64,000 nt of DNA. It comes from Sphingopyxis sp. (GTDB taxonomy: Bacteria > Pseudomonadota > Alphaproteobacteria > Sphingomonadales > Sphingomonadaceae). How positions within the stretch are numbered: position 1 is the first letter of the stretch; each line of letters begins with the position of its first letter. Shown here one piece after another: positions 26,551 through 36,278 of the stretch. The notes under the pieces are model-generated. The model worked only from the letters and a program-made list of their open reading frames with translations, did no database searches and was not told the DNA's origin. The stretch covers positions 43,959 to 107,958 of the forward strand of contig JAIXHQ010000009.1 of the NCBI GenBank assembly GCA_030145715.1. The letters are read 5' to 3'. The position numbers and the translations under genes were made by a program.

Positions 26551-27279
26551 ATGGCTGCGCTCGACATCGTCCGTATCCCGGTCCTTAGCGACAATTATGT
26601 CTGGCTGGTCCACGACCCCGAAAGCGGCGCGACGATGGTCGTCGATCCCGCGGTCGCCGACCCGGTGCTGGCGGCGGCGGCGGAGCGCGGCTGGACGATC
26701 ACCGACATCTGGAACACCCACTGGCATCCCGACCACACCGGCGGCAATGCGGCGATCAAGGCGGCGACGGGTTGCACCATCGCCGGTCCCGCCGCCGAAA
26801 TCGAACGTATCCCGACGCTGGACGTGCAGTTGCGGGGCGGCGACCGGGTCCGCATCGGCAACCACAGCGCCGACGTCTGGGACGTCCCCGCGCATACGGC
26901 GGGCCACATCGCCTATCATTTCGCCGATGACGCGGCGATTTTCGTCGGCGACACGATGTTCGCGATGGGATGCGGCCGCCTGTTCGAAGGCACCGCCGAC
27001 CAGATGTTCGCGAATATGCAGAAACTGGGTACGCTCGACGATGCGACGCGCGTCTATTGCGCGCACGAATATACGCTGTCGAACGCGCGCTTTGCCGTGA
27101 CGGTCGATCCCGGCAATGCCGCGCTGGCGGATCGGTTGATCGCGGTCGAGTCCGCGCGCGCCGCGGGAGAGGCGACGGTTCCGACCAGCATCGGTCTGGA
27201 ACGGGCGACCAATCCGTTTCTGCGCGCGGACAGCGCGACCGAACTGGGGCGGATTCGCGCGCTGAAGGACGCGGCATGA
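26551..27279 (+). CDS. gloB: Hydroxyacylglutathione hydrolase (glyoxalase II)
   Basis: 242 residues from ATG 26551, directly after AAGGAGACAT. Metallo-beta-lactamase motifs are NTHWHPDHTGGN (T-H-x-H-x-D-H), DVPAHTAGHIAY, FVGDTMFAMGCGRLFEGT and VYCAHEYTLSNARFA. The C-terminal segment (TNPFLRADS) matches the glutathione-binding region. It hydrolyses S-lactoylglutathione to lactate and glutathione. Confidence 0.94.
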   Translation: MAALDIVRIPVLSDNYVWLVHDPESGATMVVDPAVADPVLAAAAERGWTITDIWNTHWHPDHTGGNAAIKAATGCTIAGPAAEIERIPTLDVQLRGGDRVRIGNHSADVWDVPAHTAGHIAYHFADDAAIFVGDTMFAMGCGRLFEGTADQMFANMQKLGTLDDATRVYCAHEYTLSNARFAVTVDPGNAALADRLIAVESARAAGEATVPTSIGLERATNPFLRADSATELGRIRALKDAA

Positions 27280-27340
27280 TGCCGTCTTTGCGCCCATTCA
27301 TCTGTCGAGGCCCATCTGGCCGACCCCGAGGAGCAATGTG

Positions 27341-27787
27341 ATGGCAAAGCTGAACCCGATGGCGGCCGCCCTGCTGATCGCCGCGATGCCGCTGATCGCA
27401 AGCTGCGCGCCCGCCGGTTCGGGCGAACCCGGTGCCGCCGCGCTGACGCCGAAACAGGCCGAGCGGCTGGACAGACAGCTTGCCGGAAAAATCCCCGGCG
27501 AGCCCATCCGCTGTCTCCCCAATTATCGCAGTTCGGACACCATCCGCGTGTCCGACAATATCCTGCTATACCGGTCGGGCAACAGCCTGGTTTATCGCAA
27601 CGACCTGAAAGGCAGTTGCCCCGGCCTGGCGCGCGACAGCGATATCATGGTGGTCCAGCAATTCGGGTCATCGACCTGCGAAGGCGATTTCTTTCATCTG
27701 GTCGACCGGTCGAGCGGCATTCGCGGCCCGACCTGCGTTTTCGGCGGATTTGTCCCCTATCGCAAACCGGCGGGGGACAAAGGCTGA
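27341..27787 (+). CDS. Hypothetical lipoprotein
   Basis: 148 residues from ATG 27341, seven bases after GAGGAG. The signal sequence ends PLIASC, a lipobox, so the mature protein should begin at Cys22 or so. The body contains four more Cys (IRCLPNY, GSCPGLA, SSTCEGD, GPTCVFG), probably two disulfides in the periplasm. Similar short Cys-rich proteins occur in sphingomonads without a known role. Confidence 0.78.
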   Translation: MAKLNPMAAALLIAAMPLIASCAPAGSGEPGAAALTPKQAERLDRQLAGKIPGEPIRCLPNYRSSDTIRVSDNILLYRSGNSLVYRNDLKGSCPGLARDSDIMVVQQFGSSTCEGDFFHLVDRSSGIRGPTCVFGGFVPYRKPAGDKG

Positions 27788-27899
27788 ACCATGGTTCGGC
27801 CGCAGGCGGGGTCCGGTTTGCGCCGAGCTCTTCGGGTCGCGCCCCCGCCTGCTATAATCGCTCAGCGTTCCGCGCGGAAATGCCCGTCGGCCCCCTCGA

Positions 27900-29705
27900 T
27901 CAGGCCCGGTACAGCGCCGCGATCCTGTCCCCATAAACCTGTTTCAGGATATGCCGCCGGATCTTCATCGACGGCGTCATCTGTTCATTCTCGATCGTGA
28001 AGGCCTCGTCCGCGAAATCGAATTTGCGGACCTTTTCGACCACCGATAGCTGGCCGTTGACGCGATCGACCGCGGCGCGGATCGCGGCCCGGAATTTCTC
28101 ATGCTCGCGCAGCAGCTTCAGATCCTTGGGCAGTCCCTCGGCCTCGGCCCATTCGGCCATCCATTCGGGATCGGGGACAAGGATGCCGACGATGTGCGGA
28201 CGCTTGTCGCCATAGACCATCGCCTGCAGGATTTCGGGTTGCAGCGTCAGCATCCCCTCGACCCGCTGCGGCGAGACATTGTCGCCCTTGTCGTTGACGA
28301 TCAGGTCCTTTTTGCGGTCGGTAATGACGATGCGGCCCTGGTCGTCGATATGCCCGATGTCGCCCGTATGCAGCCAGCCGTCAACCAGCACCCGCGCGGT
28401 TTCGGGGTCGTTGCGCCAATAACCCTTCATCACCAGTTCGCCGCGGACACAGATTTCGCCATCGTCGGCGATGCGGACTTCGGTGTTCATCAGCGGCGGG
28501 CCGACGGTGTCCATCTTGATCCCGGCGCTCGGGCGATTGCAACTGATGACTGGTCCCGCCTCGGTCTGGCCATAGCCCTGAAGCAGGGTGAGGCCGATCG
28601 AGTGAAAGAAAACGCCGATTTCGGGGTTGAGCGGCGCGCCGCCCGATACCAGCGCCTTCATCCGACCGCCGAATCGCTTGCCGATCTTGGGCCGGAACAA
28701 TTTGTCGAGGATCAGGTCGACCGGCCGGTCGAGAATGCCCATCCGGCGTTCATAATCCTTTTCGCCGACGCGCAGCGCCTGATGAAGCATCCAGTTGGCG
28801 AGCTTACCCTGTTTTTCGACCGATTTTATCATCCGCGCCCGGATAACCTCGAACAGCCGGGGCACGACGACCATGATCGTCGGGCGCGTTTCCTCGATGT
28901 TCGCGACCAGCTTTTCCAGCCCCTCGCTGTAATAGATTTGCGCCCCGACCATGATCGGCAGAAACTGGCCGCCCGAATGCTCATAGGCGTGGCTGAGCGG
29001 CAGGAAGGACAGGAACACCTCTTCGTCGCCGATACCGAAATCATTGACCAGCACCTCTGCCGCGCCCGCCGCATTGTGCAGGATGGCACCGTGATGCTGC
29101 ATCACGCCGCGCGGTGCGCCGCCGGTGCCGCTGGTATAGATCAGGCAGGCGGTATCCTCGCGCGTCATCGCCGCGCCGCGCGCCCGCGCTTCGTCCAGCC
29201 ACGCCTCGCCCCCGGCGACCAGCGGCGCCCAGTCATGGACCTCCACATCGCCCTGCTGGCCGACGCGCAGGCTTTCCATGCTGATGACGATATGCGCGTC
29301 CGACCGCATCACCGCCGGCATCAGGGTGCGCGCCAGCTTGGCGGTCGACACGATCACCGCCTTTGCCCCGCTGTTGTCCAATATGTGCTGATGGTCGCGT
29401 TCGGTGTTGGTGGTATAGGTCGGCACGGTGATGCAGCCCGCGGCCATGATGCCCAGGTCGGCGATGCACCATTCGGGGCGGTTTTCGCTGACCAGCACGA
29501 CGCGGTCGCCTTCCTTCAGGCCCAGTTCGCGCAATCCGTGCGCCAGCGCGGCGACCTGATGCGCGACCTGTCTCCAGCTCAGCGGCTGCCACGCGCGCTC
29601 GGCTTTCCGCCACAGGAACGGGTCTTCGCCGCCGCGCCCCGCGCGGTCAAAGAACATCGCGACCAGGCTGGGAAAATGGTCGAGATGGGGTTTATCGAGC
29701 TTCAT
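27900..29705 (-). CDS. Long-chain fatty-acid--CoA ligase (AMP-forming, FadD15-like)
   Basis: 601 residues. The AMP-binding P-loop is CLIYTSGTGGAPRGVMQHH, followed by YGQTEAGPVISC, DGEICVRGELVMKGYW and DGWLHTGDIGHIDDQGRIVI (Asp binding ribose), then TDRKKDLIVNDKGDNVSP (hinge) and a C-terminal domain. It belongs to the bulky AMP-ligase subgroup typical of long-chain acids. It activates fatty acids to CoA esters at the cytosolic face. GGAGAG lies before the start. It may share a transcript with ggt (51-base gap). Confidence 0.92.
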   Translation of the reverse strand: MKLDKPHLDHFPSLVAMFFDRAGRGGEDPFLWRKAERAWQPLSWRQVAHQVAALAHGLRELGLKEGDRVVLVSENRPEWCIADLGIMAAGCITVPTYTTNTERDHQHILDNSGAKAVIVSTAKLARTLMPAVMRSDAHIVISMESLRVGQQGDVEVHDWAPLVAGGEAWLDEARARGAAMTREDTACLIYTSGTGGAPRGVMQHHGAILHNAAGAAEVLVNDFGIGDEEVFLSFLPLSHAYEHSGGQFLPIMVGAQIYYSEGLEKLVANIEETRPTIMVVVPRLFEVIRARMIKSVEKQGKLANWMLHQALRVGEKDYERRMGILDRPVDLILDKLFRPKIGKRFGGRMKALVSGGAPLNPEIGVFFHSIGLTLLQGYGQTEAGPVISCNRPSAGIKMDTVGPPLMNTEVRIADDGEICVRGELVMKGYWRNDPETARVLVDGWLHTGDIGHIDDQGRIVITDRKKDLIVNDKGDNVSPQRVEGMLTLQPEILQAMVYGDKRPHIVGILVPDPEWMAEWAEAEGLPKDLKLLREHEKFRAAIRAAVDRVNGQLSVVEKVRKFDFADEAFTIENEQMTPSMKIRRHILKQVYGDRIAALYRA

Positions 29706-29756
29706 TCTGCATCTCTCCAGGGAAGGTTATCATATTTGTTTTCGTTGATTTTTGTT

Positions 29757-31448
29757 TCAGCCCTGCGGCGGCGCGCCGTCCACCGACGATGTGCCGGGGC
29801 CGCGCGGGTCGGCGGCACCGCGCCAGCCGTCGCCGACACGTTCGATCGCGTTGAGCTTTGACCCAAGGTCGGTCGGCGTGATCCTATAGCCAAAGGGCTG
29901 CATCTTGGCCGCGATCGCCCTGCCCGCCTCATCATTCTCGATGACGACACCCGACGGACCGAAAAACAGATTGGGCAGTTCCATCGCCGCCTTGGCGTCC
30001 AGCCCCCAGTCGAGCACGCCGATCAGCACTTTGGTCACATGCATGATGATCCGCTTGCCGCCCGCCGAACCGACCGCCAGCACGACCTTGCCGTCGGGAC
30101 CATAAACGATCGTCGGTGCCATTGACGACAGGGGGCGCTTGCCCGCCTGAACCCGGTTCGCCGTCGGCACCCCGTCCTTGGTCGGCGCAAAGTCGAAATC
30201 GGTGAGTTCATTGTTGAGGAAATAGCCGTTGGCGATCAACTGGCTGCCGAAAATGCTTTCGACGGTCGACGTCATCGACACGACATTGCCCGCGCGGTCG
30301 GCGGTGACGAAATGCGTCGTCCCCTGTTCCGGAACCGGCGGCGCGGCGGCGCGCGGCGACGCGCCGGGCGGCGTTCCGGGTTCATAGCGACCCGCGGCAC
30401 GATAGGGCGAAATCAGTTGGCGGCGTTCCGCCAGATAGGCCTTGTCGAGCAATCCCCTGGCCGGGACATCGACGAAATCGCCATCGCCCAGATAGGCGGC
30501 CCGGTCGGCATAGGATAGCTGCATCGCTTCGGACAGCAGATGCCAGCTCATCGGATTATCCTTGCCCATCGCCTTCATGTCCCAGCCCTCGACCATGCCA
30601 AGGATGCCAAAGACGGTGGTGGCGCCCGACGACGGCGGCCCCATGCCGCACACTTTATAGACGCGATAGGTCGTGCAGACGGCGGGCCGTTCCTTCGCCT
30701 TATAGGCCGCAAGGTCGCGGGCGGTCAGCGTGGCGGCATTGCGCGGCGCCCCGGCAACGGCCGTGCCGATCGCGCGGGCGTTCGCGCCGGTATAGAAAGC
30801 ATCGGGGCCGCGCGCCGCAATGTCGCGCAGCAACGCGGCATAGGCCGGGTTCTTCAACCGGGTTCCGACCGGCGCGGGCTTGCCGTCGATATAATAGATG
30901 GCGCGCGCCGCCGGAAAATCCTTCCACACCGGCTGATATTGGTTCAGCCAGTTATACAGCGCCGGGCTGACCTCGAACCCCTCTTCGGCCAGCTTGATCG
31001 CGGGCTGGAACAGTGCCTTCCATTCCAGCTTGCCCCATTTTTTATGCGCCATTTCCATCAGGCGCATATTGCCGGGAACGCCGACCGACAGGCCGCCGGG
31101 AATCGCGTCCATATAGGGGCGCGGCTTTCCGTCGGGGCCAAGGAAACGATCAGGCGTTGCCGCCGCGGGCGCGGTTTCGCGGCCGTCGATCGTCGAAATG
31201 CTGCCGTCGCGCGCATCGTGGTGGAGCATGAAGCCGCCGCCGCCGATACCGCTCGACTGCGGTTCGACCAGCGTCAGCACCGCCACCATCGCGACCGCCG
31301 CGTCGGCCGCGGTGCCGCCGTCCTGCAAAATCTGTCGCCCCGCGTCGGTCGCGCGCGAATCGGCGGAGGATGTGACGCCCTGCGCAAGCGCGGGCAGGGA
31401 AAGGGTGGCGGAAAGCAGGGCAGCAAGCGGCCGAAGTTTTTTCAACAT
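29757..31448 (-). CDS. ggt: Gamma-glutamyltransferase
   Basis: 563 residues from ATG 31448; a longer frame upstream lacks family similarity. It has a signal peptide (MLKKLRPLAALLSATLSLPA, cleavage after ALA). The large subunit contains DAAVAMVAVLTLVEPQSSGI, GGGGFMLHHD and the glutamate-binding Arg in IDGRETAP. Autocleavage occurs before the nucleophilic Thr in PEQGTTHFVTAD, and the small subunit contains NNELTDF, PLSSMAPTIV and GSAGGKRI. It hydrolyses or transfers gamma-glutamyl groups from glutathione in the periplasm. Confidence 0.94.
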   Translation of the reverse strand: MLKKLRPLAALLSATLSLPALAQGVTSSADSRATDAGRQILQDGGTAADAAVAMVAVLTLVEPQSSGIGGGGFMLHHDARDGSISTIDGRETAPAAATPDRFLGPDGKPRPYMDAIPGGLSVGVPGNMRLMEMAHKKWGKLEWKALFQPAIKLAEEGFEVSPALYNWLNQYQPVWKDFPAARAIYYIDGKPAPVGTRLKNPAYAALLRDIAARGPDAFYTGANARAIGTAVAGAPRNAATLTARDLAAYKAKERPAVCTTYRVYKVCGMGPPSSGATTVFGILGMVEGWDMKAMGKDNPMSWHLLSEAMQLSYADRAAYLGDGDFVDVPARGLLDKAYLAERRQLISPYRAAGRYEPGTPPGASPRAAAPPVPEQGTTHFVTADRAGNVVSMTSTVESIFGSQLIANGYFLNNELTDFDFAPTKDGVPTANRVQAGKRPLSSMAPTIVYGPDGKVVLAVGSAGGKRIIMHVTKVLIGVLDWGLDAKAAMELPNLFFGPSGVVIENDEAGRAIAAKMQPFGYRITPTDLGSKLNAIERVGDGWRGAADPRGPGTSSVDGAPPQG

Positions 31449-31488
31449 GCGCCGACTTTGGCCCGCCCCTCGGGCCAGCGCAACCCCG

Positions 31489-32559
31489 TCAGTGCGCCGC
31501 CCCCACCGCATCGGCCACGCGCGCAAAGCCGTCGCGCACCGCCAGCCGTTCCAGTCCCCGCGCGATCCGCGCCGCCAGGCCGGGGCCTTCATAAACCATC
31601 GCCGAATAGATCTGGACCAGCGTGGCGCCCGCGCGGATGCGGTCCCATGCCTGTTCGGCGGACGCGATACCGCCCGCCGCGACCAGCGGGACACCGCCCC
31701 CGCTCGCGGTACGGAAATCGCGGACGCGCTGAAGCGCCAGGTCGGCCAGCGGCGCGCCCGACAGCCCGCCCGCCTCTGCGCCATGGCGCGACGCCAGCCC
31801 GGGGCGCGCGATCGTCGTGTTCGACACGATGACCGCCGCCAGCCCCTTGTCCAGCGCCACCGCGACGATGTCGTCGATGTCGGCGGGTTCCAGATCGGGC
31901 GCGACCTTCAGAAACACGGGCTTTGCGGCGCCCGGCGGCTGCGCGGCGGCCACCCCGTCGAGCAACGCCTCCAGCGCGCCCTTGTCCTGCAACGCGCGCA
32001 GCCCCGGCGTGTTCGGCGAACTGATATTGACCGTCAGATAATCGGCGAGCGGCGCCATCGCGGCGGTGCCCTTCGCATAATCGGCGATGCGGTCGGCGCT
32101 ATCCTTGTTGGCGCCGATGTTGATGCCCAGCGGCACCGGCAGGCCATAGCGGCGGATACAGGCGATCCGGTCCGCCGCCGCCCCCTGCCCGCCATTGTTG
32201 AACCCCATGCGGTTGATGACCGCGCCATCCTCGACCAATCGGAACAACCGCGGTCGCGGATTGCCGTCCTGCGGCAGCGGGGTCAGCGTTCCGACCTCGA
32301 CAAATCCGAATCCGAAATGCGGCATGACCGCGGCGACGCGCGCATCCTTGTCAAAACCGGGCGCAAGGCCGACGGGGTTCGGAAAGCTCATGCCCGCAAA
32401 TTCGGTCGCCAGCACGGGACTGGTCAGCGCGGTCCGCGCCCGGGGCAGCGGTTCGAGCGCGCGCAGCGTCAGATTGTGCGCCGCCTCGCCATCGGTGGCG
32501 TGGACGATCGGGCGAACCAGCGCATAGGCGGCGTCGGTCATGGATGCGATAAGCGACAT
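31489..32559 (-). CDS. pyrD: Dihydroorotate dehydrogenase (quinone), class 2
   Basis: 356 residues from ATG 32559; ATG 32541 is possible. The N-terminal amphipathic helices (AAYALVRPIVH, AAHNLTLRALEPL) dock to the membrane to deliver electrons to quinone. FMN/substrate motifs are FPNPVGLAPGFDKDARV, FVEVGTLTPLPQDGNPRPRL, NRMGFNNGG, TVNISSPNTPGLRALQ (catalytic Ser), IVSNTT, LVAAGGIASAE and LVQIYSAMVYEGPGL. It performs the fourth step of pyrimidine synthesis. Confidence 0.95.
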   Translation of the reverse strand: MSLIASMTDAAYALVRPIVHATDGEAAHNLTLRALEPLPRARTALTSPVLATEFAGMSFPNPVGLAPGFDKDARVAAVMPHFGFGFVEVGTLTPLPQDGNPRPRLFRLVEDGAVINRMGFNNGGQGAAADRIACIRRYGLPVPLGINIGANKDSADRIADYAKGTAAMAPLADYLTVNISSPNTPGLRALQDKGALEALLDGVAAAQPPGAAKPVFLKVAPDLEPADIDDIVAVALDKGLAAVIVSNTTIARPGLASRHGAEAGGLSGAPLADLALQRVRDFRTASGGGVPLVAAGGIASAEQAWDRIRAGATLVQIYSAMVYEGPGLAARIARGLERLAVRDGFARVADAVGAAH

Positions 32560-32653
32560 GCCGTGCCATTGCGCGCGCCAAAGCCCTATGGCAAGCCCCG
32601 CTTCGACCTGTGGGAACGCCATCGCAAACCAGTGATGAAATCAGGAGAAATTC

Positions 32654-34474
32654 GTGTCGCACCTTCCTATCCTCGCCCGCCTGTCCTCTGGCCTGGCGCT
32701 GCTCGCGGCGGCTGGCTGCGCGCCGGTCGCGGTGGAGCAAGCGCCGGTAACGGCCGCCGCCGCGCCAGCCCCCGATGCCGCGCCCGCCGGGGTCGGACTG
32801 AGCGCATTTTTCGACCAATATGATGCGGCGCAACTGTCGCTGTCGCCCGAATCCAAGGCACGGCGCGGGATCCGCGACGGCGATTATGGCAAATGGGGCG
32901 ACGTATCCGACGAAACCGCCGTCGCCAGCCACAAGCTGCAACAGGCGACCGCCGCCGTGATGCGCCAAAGCTATGACCCGGCCGGGCTGACCGCCGACGA
33001 GGCGCTGTCGTTCGAACTGTTCAACACACAGGCGGCGCGCGCCGACCGATTGTTCCCGTTCCGCGACCATGGCTATATCTTTGACCAGATGAACGGCGCG
33101 CAGAGCCAGATGCCCGCCTTTCTCATCAACATCCACCGCGTCGCCAATGTCACGGAGGCGGAGGCCTATGTGGCGCGCATCCGCGCCCTTGGCCCGACCC
33201 TCGACGCCCTGTCGGCACAGTCGGCGGGGCGCGCGGCAAAGGGCATCCAGCCGCCGAAATGGGTCTATCCCTATCTGATTTCGGACATCGGCAATTTGCA
33301 GGGCCCCGCCAATGCGGTGATCGAGGACATCAGCGCCAAGGTCGGCAAGCTGGCGATCGCCGACAGCGAAAAGGCGCGACTGATCGCGTCGGCCAAGGCG
33401 GCGTGGGCCGAAAGCGCCGGTCCCGCTTATGGCCGGTTGCTGACCGAAATGAAGCGCCAACAGGCGACCGCGCCGACGCAGGACGGCATCTGGCGCCTGC
33501 CCGACGGCAAGGCCTATTATGCGGCGCTGCTCGCCAATTATACGACGACCGACATGACCGCGACCGAGATTCACAATCTGGGCCTGTCCGAAGTCGCGCG
33601 CATCCATGGCGAGATGAAAGCGATCATGGCCAAGGTCGGCTTCAAGGGGACGTTGCAGCAGTTTTTCGATCATCTGCGCACCAGCCCGCAATATTATCAT
33701 ACCACCCGCGAGGCCTATCTGGCCGACGTCGATGCCAAGGTGAAGGCGATGGAGGCGCGGCTTCCCGCCTTTTTCAACACGCTGCCCAAGGCGGCGCTGC
33801 AGGTAAAGGCGGTCGAGGCGTTCCGCGAAAAATCGGCGGGCAAGGCCTTTTACTCCTCACCCGCGCCCGATGGATCGCGCCCCGGCATCTATTATGCGAA
33901 CCTCTATGACCTGCGCGACATGCCCAAGACCGAGTTGGAGGCGCTGGCCTATCACGAAGGCGTGCCGGGCCACCATCTGCAACGCGCGGTACAGACCGAA
34001 CTGACCGGCCTGCCCCCGTTCCGCCGCTTCGGCGGCTTTACCGCCTATACCGAAGGCTGGGGCCTCTATACCGAGGAACTGGGCAAGGACATGGGTTTCT
34101 ATACCGATCCCTACAGCGATTTCGGGCGGCTCGCCATGGAACTCTGGCGGGCGTGTCGCCTGGTCGTCGACACCGGCATCCACGACAAACGCTGGACCCG
34201 CGAACAGGCGATTAAGTATTTGAAAGACAACACGCCGAACCCGCAGGGCGACATTGAAAAGGCGATCGAGCGATATATCGTCTATCCCGGACAGGCGACC
34301 GCCTATCTGATCGGCAAGCTGAAGATCATGGAACTGCGCGGCCGCGCCCAGACGGCGCTGGGTGCCAAATTCGACTTCCGCGCCTTTCATGATGTCGTGC
34401 TGGAATCGGGTCCGGTGCCGCTCGATATTCTGGAACGGCGCGTCGATACATGGATCGCCGCGCAAAAGGGCTGA
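32654..34474 (+). CDS. DUF885 metallopeptidase-like lipoprotein
   Basis: 606 residues from GTG 32654, preceded by AGGAGA. The signal sequence ends LLAAAGC, a lipobox, so it is probably an envelope lipoprotein. DUF885 features are SPESKARRGI near the N-terminus, QSQMPAFLINIHRV, and the hallmark YHEGVPGHHLQRAV near residue 435 (HExxx-HH metal site, related to M32 carboxypeptidases). FTAYTEGWGLYTEELG, DTGIHDKRWTREQAI and YPGQATAYLIGKLKI also fit the family. It is likely a zinc-dependent peptidase of unknown specificity. Confidence 0.9.
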   Translation: MSHLPILARLSSGLALLAAAGCAPVAVEQAPVTAAAAPAPDAAPAGVGLSAFFDQYDAAQLSLSPESKARRGIRDGDYGKWGDVSDETAVASHKLQQATAAVMRQSYDPAGLTADEALSFELFNTQAARADRLFPFRDHGYIFDQMNGAQSQMPAFLINIHRVANVTEAEAYVARIRALGPTLDALSAQSAGRAAKGIQPPKWVYPYLISDIGNLQGPANAVIEDISAKVGKLAIADSEKARLIASAKAAWAESAGPAYGRLLTEMKRQQATAPTQDGIWRLPDGKAYYAALLANYTTTDMTATEIHNLGLSEVARIHGEMKAIMAKVGFKGTLQQFFDHLRTSPQYYHTTREAYLADVDAKVKAMEARLPAFFNTLPKAALQVKAVEAFREKSAGKAFYSSPAPDGSRPGIYYANLYDLRDMPKTELEALAYHEGVPGHHLQRAVQTELTGLPPFRRFGGFTAYTEGWGLYTEELGKDMGFYTDPYSDFGRLAMELWRACRLVVDTGIHDKRWTREQAIKYLKDNTPNPQGDIEKAIERYIVYPGQATAYLIGKLKIMELRGRAQTALGAKFDFRAFHDVVLESGPVPLDILERRVDTWIAAQKG

Positions 34475-34517
34475 ACGCGACGACGATTGCCGCTTGACGG
34501 GCGGGGATGAAACGCAA

Positions 34518-35462
34518 ATGATTTGCCCTGATAAACAAGGCAGCCGGGCCACGGTTGTCAACGGTCTGGGTCTTATGCCGCACACATCATCCTCGCCCGT
34601 CCGCGTGGACGGCACCGCGCCGTTCGAGCTGCATTATTTCCCGCCCGATCCCGATCTGGCGGACATGGTGTCGAGTTTCTATTTCGCGCGATTGAACCTG
34701 CCGCGTTTCGACGAATATGAACGCGCCGACCGCGCCCAGTTCCGCTTCGTCACCAACGCCGACGGCGAATATGTGTTCGAGGATGGCCACCGCGCGACCG
34801 TGTGCCGCGCCAATATCATCGGCCCGACCAGCGCGCGGGTGCGGGCGATCAGCAATTGCCCGGCGCAACTGTTCGGTTTTGGCATGTTGCCCGCGGGCTG
34901 GGCGGCGCTGATGGGCGAAGACGCCGACAAGCTGACCGACCGCGCGATGGATGCCGCCGACCTGTTCGGCCCCTGGATCGACGAGGTCGCGACCGCGCTG
35001 GAACAGGCCCCGACGGTCGAGGCAAAGCTGGTTATCGGCAATAATTTCGCCCGCGAGGTTCTGACCCGCAATGAACAGCCGCCAATGTGGTTCATCCGGA
35101 CCGTGGATGGCTGGCTGACCGCGTCGGCATCGCCGCAGGTCGCGCATCTGGTCGAAGCGACGGGCATGTCGATCCGATCGGTCGAGCGGATGACGAAGCA
35201 TTATTACGGCCTGTCGCCGCGAATGCTGGCGCGCAAATATCGCGCCGTCCGCGCCGCCTCTGCCCTTGCCCGGGGCGAAGGGCTGGACGCGGCGCAGCTT
35301 GGCGACGCTTTTTACGACCAGTCGCACCTGATCCGCGAGATCAAGCGTTTCGCCGGCGCCACCCCGGGCCAGTTGAGCAAGCCGACCAGCTATACCGAGG
35401 CGACGACGCGCGGCCGCAAGCAGCTTGCCGGCAAGGTCAGCCCGATGGTTTCGGAAACCTGA
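34518..35462 (+). CDS. AraC-family transcriptional regulator
   Basis: 314 residues from ATG 34518; ATG 34575 is an alternative with weaker upstream signals. The N-terminal about 190 residues form a ligand/dimer domain of unknown specificity (LHYFPPDPDLADMVSSFYFA). The C-terminal AraC double HTH is VAHLVEATGMSIRSVERMTK, YGLSPRMLARKYRA, then FYDQSHLIREIKRFAGATPG. No obvious target is divergent from it. A weak CGTTAA/TTAACG hairpin follows the stop (35467-35481). Confidence 0.9.
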   Translation: MICPDKQGSRATVVNGLGLMPHTSSSPVRVDGTAPFELHYFPPDPDLADMVSSFYFARLNLPRFDEYERADRAQFRFVTNADGEYVFEDGHRATVCRANIIGPTSARVRAISNCPAQLFGFGMLPAGWAALMGEDADKLTDRAMDAADLFGPWIDEVATALEQAPTVEAKLVIGNNFAREVLTRNEQPPMWFIRTVDGWLTASASPQVAHLVEATGMSIRSVERMTKHYYGLSPRMLARKYRAVRAASALARGEGLDAAQLGDAFYDQSHLIREIKRFAGATPGQLSKPTSYTEATTRGRKQLAGKVSPMVSET

Positions 35463-35557
35463 TCCGCGTTAATTTTTAACGTCTAAACTGTCCCGTCGAT
35501 TTGGCGTTTTCGTCCAATCGCGAATCGTCGCGCGGGCATAGTTCACCCCTGCGACCC

Positions 35558-35577
35558 AGAAGAGCTCATCTTCTTTT
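35558..35577 (+). terminator. Short terminator-like hairpin downstream of the AraC gene
   Basis: AGAAGA (35558-35563), five bases, TCTTCT (35569-35574), then TTT. The stem is weak, A/T-rich and about 95 bases beyond the AraC stop. Confidence 0.4.
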
Positions 35578-35597
35578 AGGACTTGAGACCTTCATCT

Positions 35598-35639
35598 TGG
35601 CACTCATTTGGCCTCGGCCGGATGGGTGCCATTTTTTTT
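35598..35639 (+). terminator. Intrinsic terminator with eight-T tail
   Basis: TGGCACTCAT (35598-35607) pairs with ATGGGTGCCA (35622-35631) with one G-T pair. An inner GGCC, TC, GGCC hairpin sits in the loop, and eight T follow (35632-35639). It insulates the suf promoter from upstream transcription. Confidence 0.85.
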
Positions 35640-35677
35640 GGCGCAGCTTTTCTATCGCCCGGCACAACCGCGCTTGC

Positions 35678-35725
35678 TTGCGCGCCGGGAATCGCCCGCC
35701 TATATAAGTGGAGTAAATTACTCCA
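35678..35725 (+). promoter_or_regulatory. suf operon promoter with Rrf2-type operator
   Basis: A -35 TTGCGC (35678-35683), 17 bases, and a -10 TATATA (35701-35706). The -10 is followed at once by the perfect palindrome TGGAGTAAATTACTCCA (35709-35725), which covers the expected transcription start. The position suits repression by the Rrf2 regulator encoded 36 bases further on, presumably released when its Fe-S cluster is lost. The promoter assignment is from consensus; the regulator-site link is inference. Confidence 0.75.
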
Positions 35726-35760
35726 GTTAAGAATCGTTCGCAATTGCGACGGAAAATATC

Positions 35761-36278
35761 ATGCGCCTGTCCAACCTTGCCGATTATGCCGTGGTGCTGA
35801 TGAGCGCCGCCGCCCGCCAGTGCGGGTCCCATTATGGTTCGGCGCCGATTCACGCGGGCATGTTGGCCGAACAGACGGGGATTCCGGGGCCGACCGCGCA
35901 GAAACTGGTCAGCGGCCTTGCCCGCGCCGGGCTGCTCGTCGCGTCGCGCGGCAGCGGCGGCGGGGTGCGACTGGCGCGGCCGGCGGCGGCGATCAGCGTG
36001 GCCGACATCATCGAAGCAGTCGAAGGACCGATCGCCCTCACCGCCTGCGTGTCCGAAGGGCGGCATGATTGCTCGCTGGAGGGCAGTTGCAAAGTGCAGC
36101 CGCATTGGGGCGTCGTGAACGGCGCGGTGCGCGGCGCGCTGGCGGAGATCAGCCTCGCCAGCTTGAGCGTCGCGCCGAAGACATCAAACCCGTTCGTGTC
36201 GAGCGAAGTCGAAACACCCCTCGACAGCGCGCGAACGATGGGCCCCTCGACCCTCGGCGAGGCTAATGGAATTTTGCA

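Noticed and set aside
35558..35639. Small RNA gene between two terminator-like hairpins
   Set aside because: Only about 60 bases between them and no promoter in front; better explained as tandem terminators after the AraC gene.
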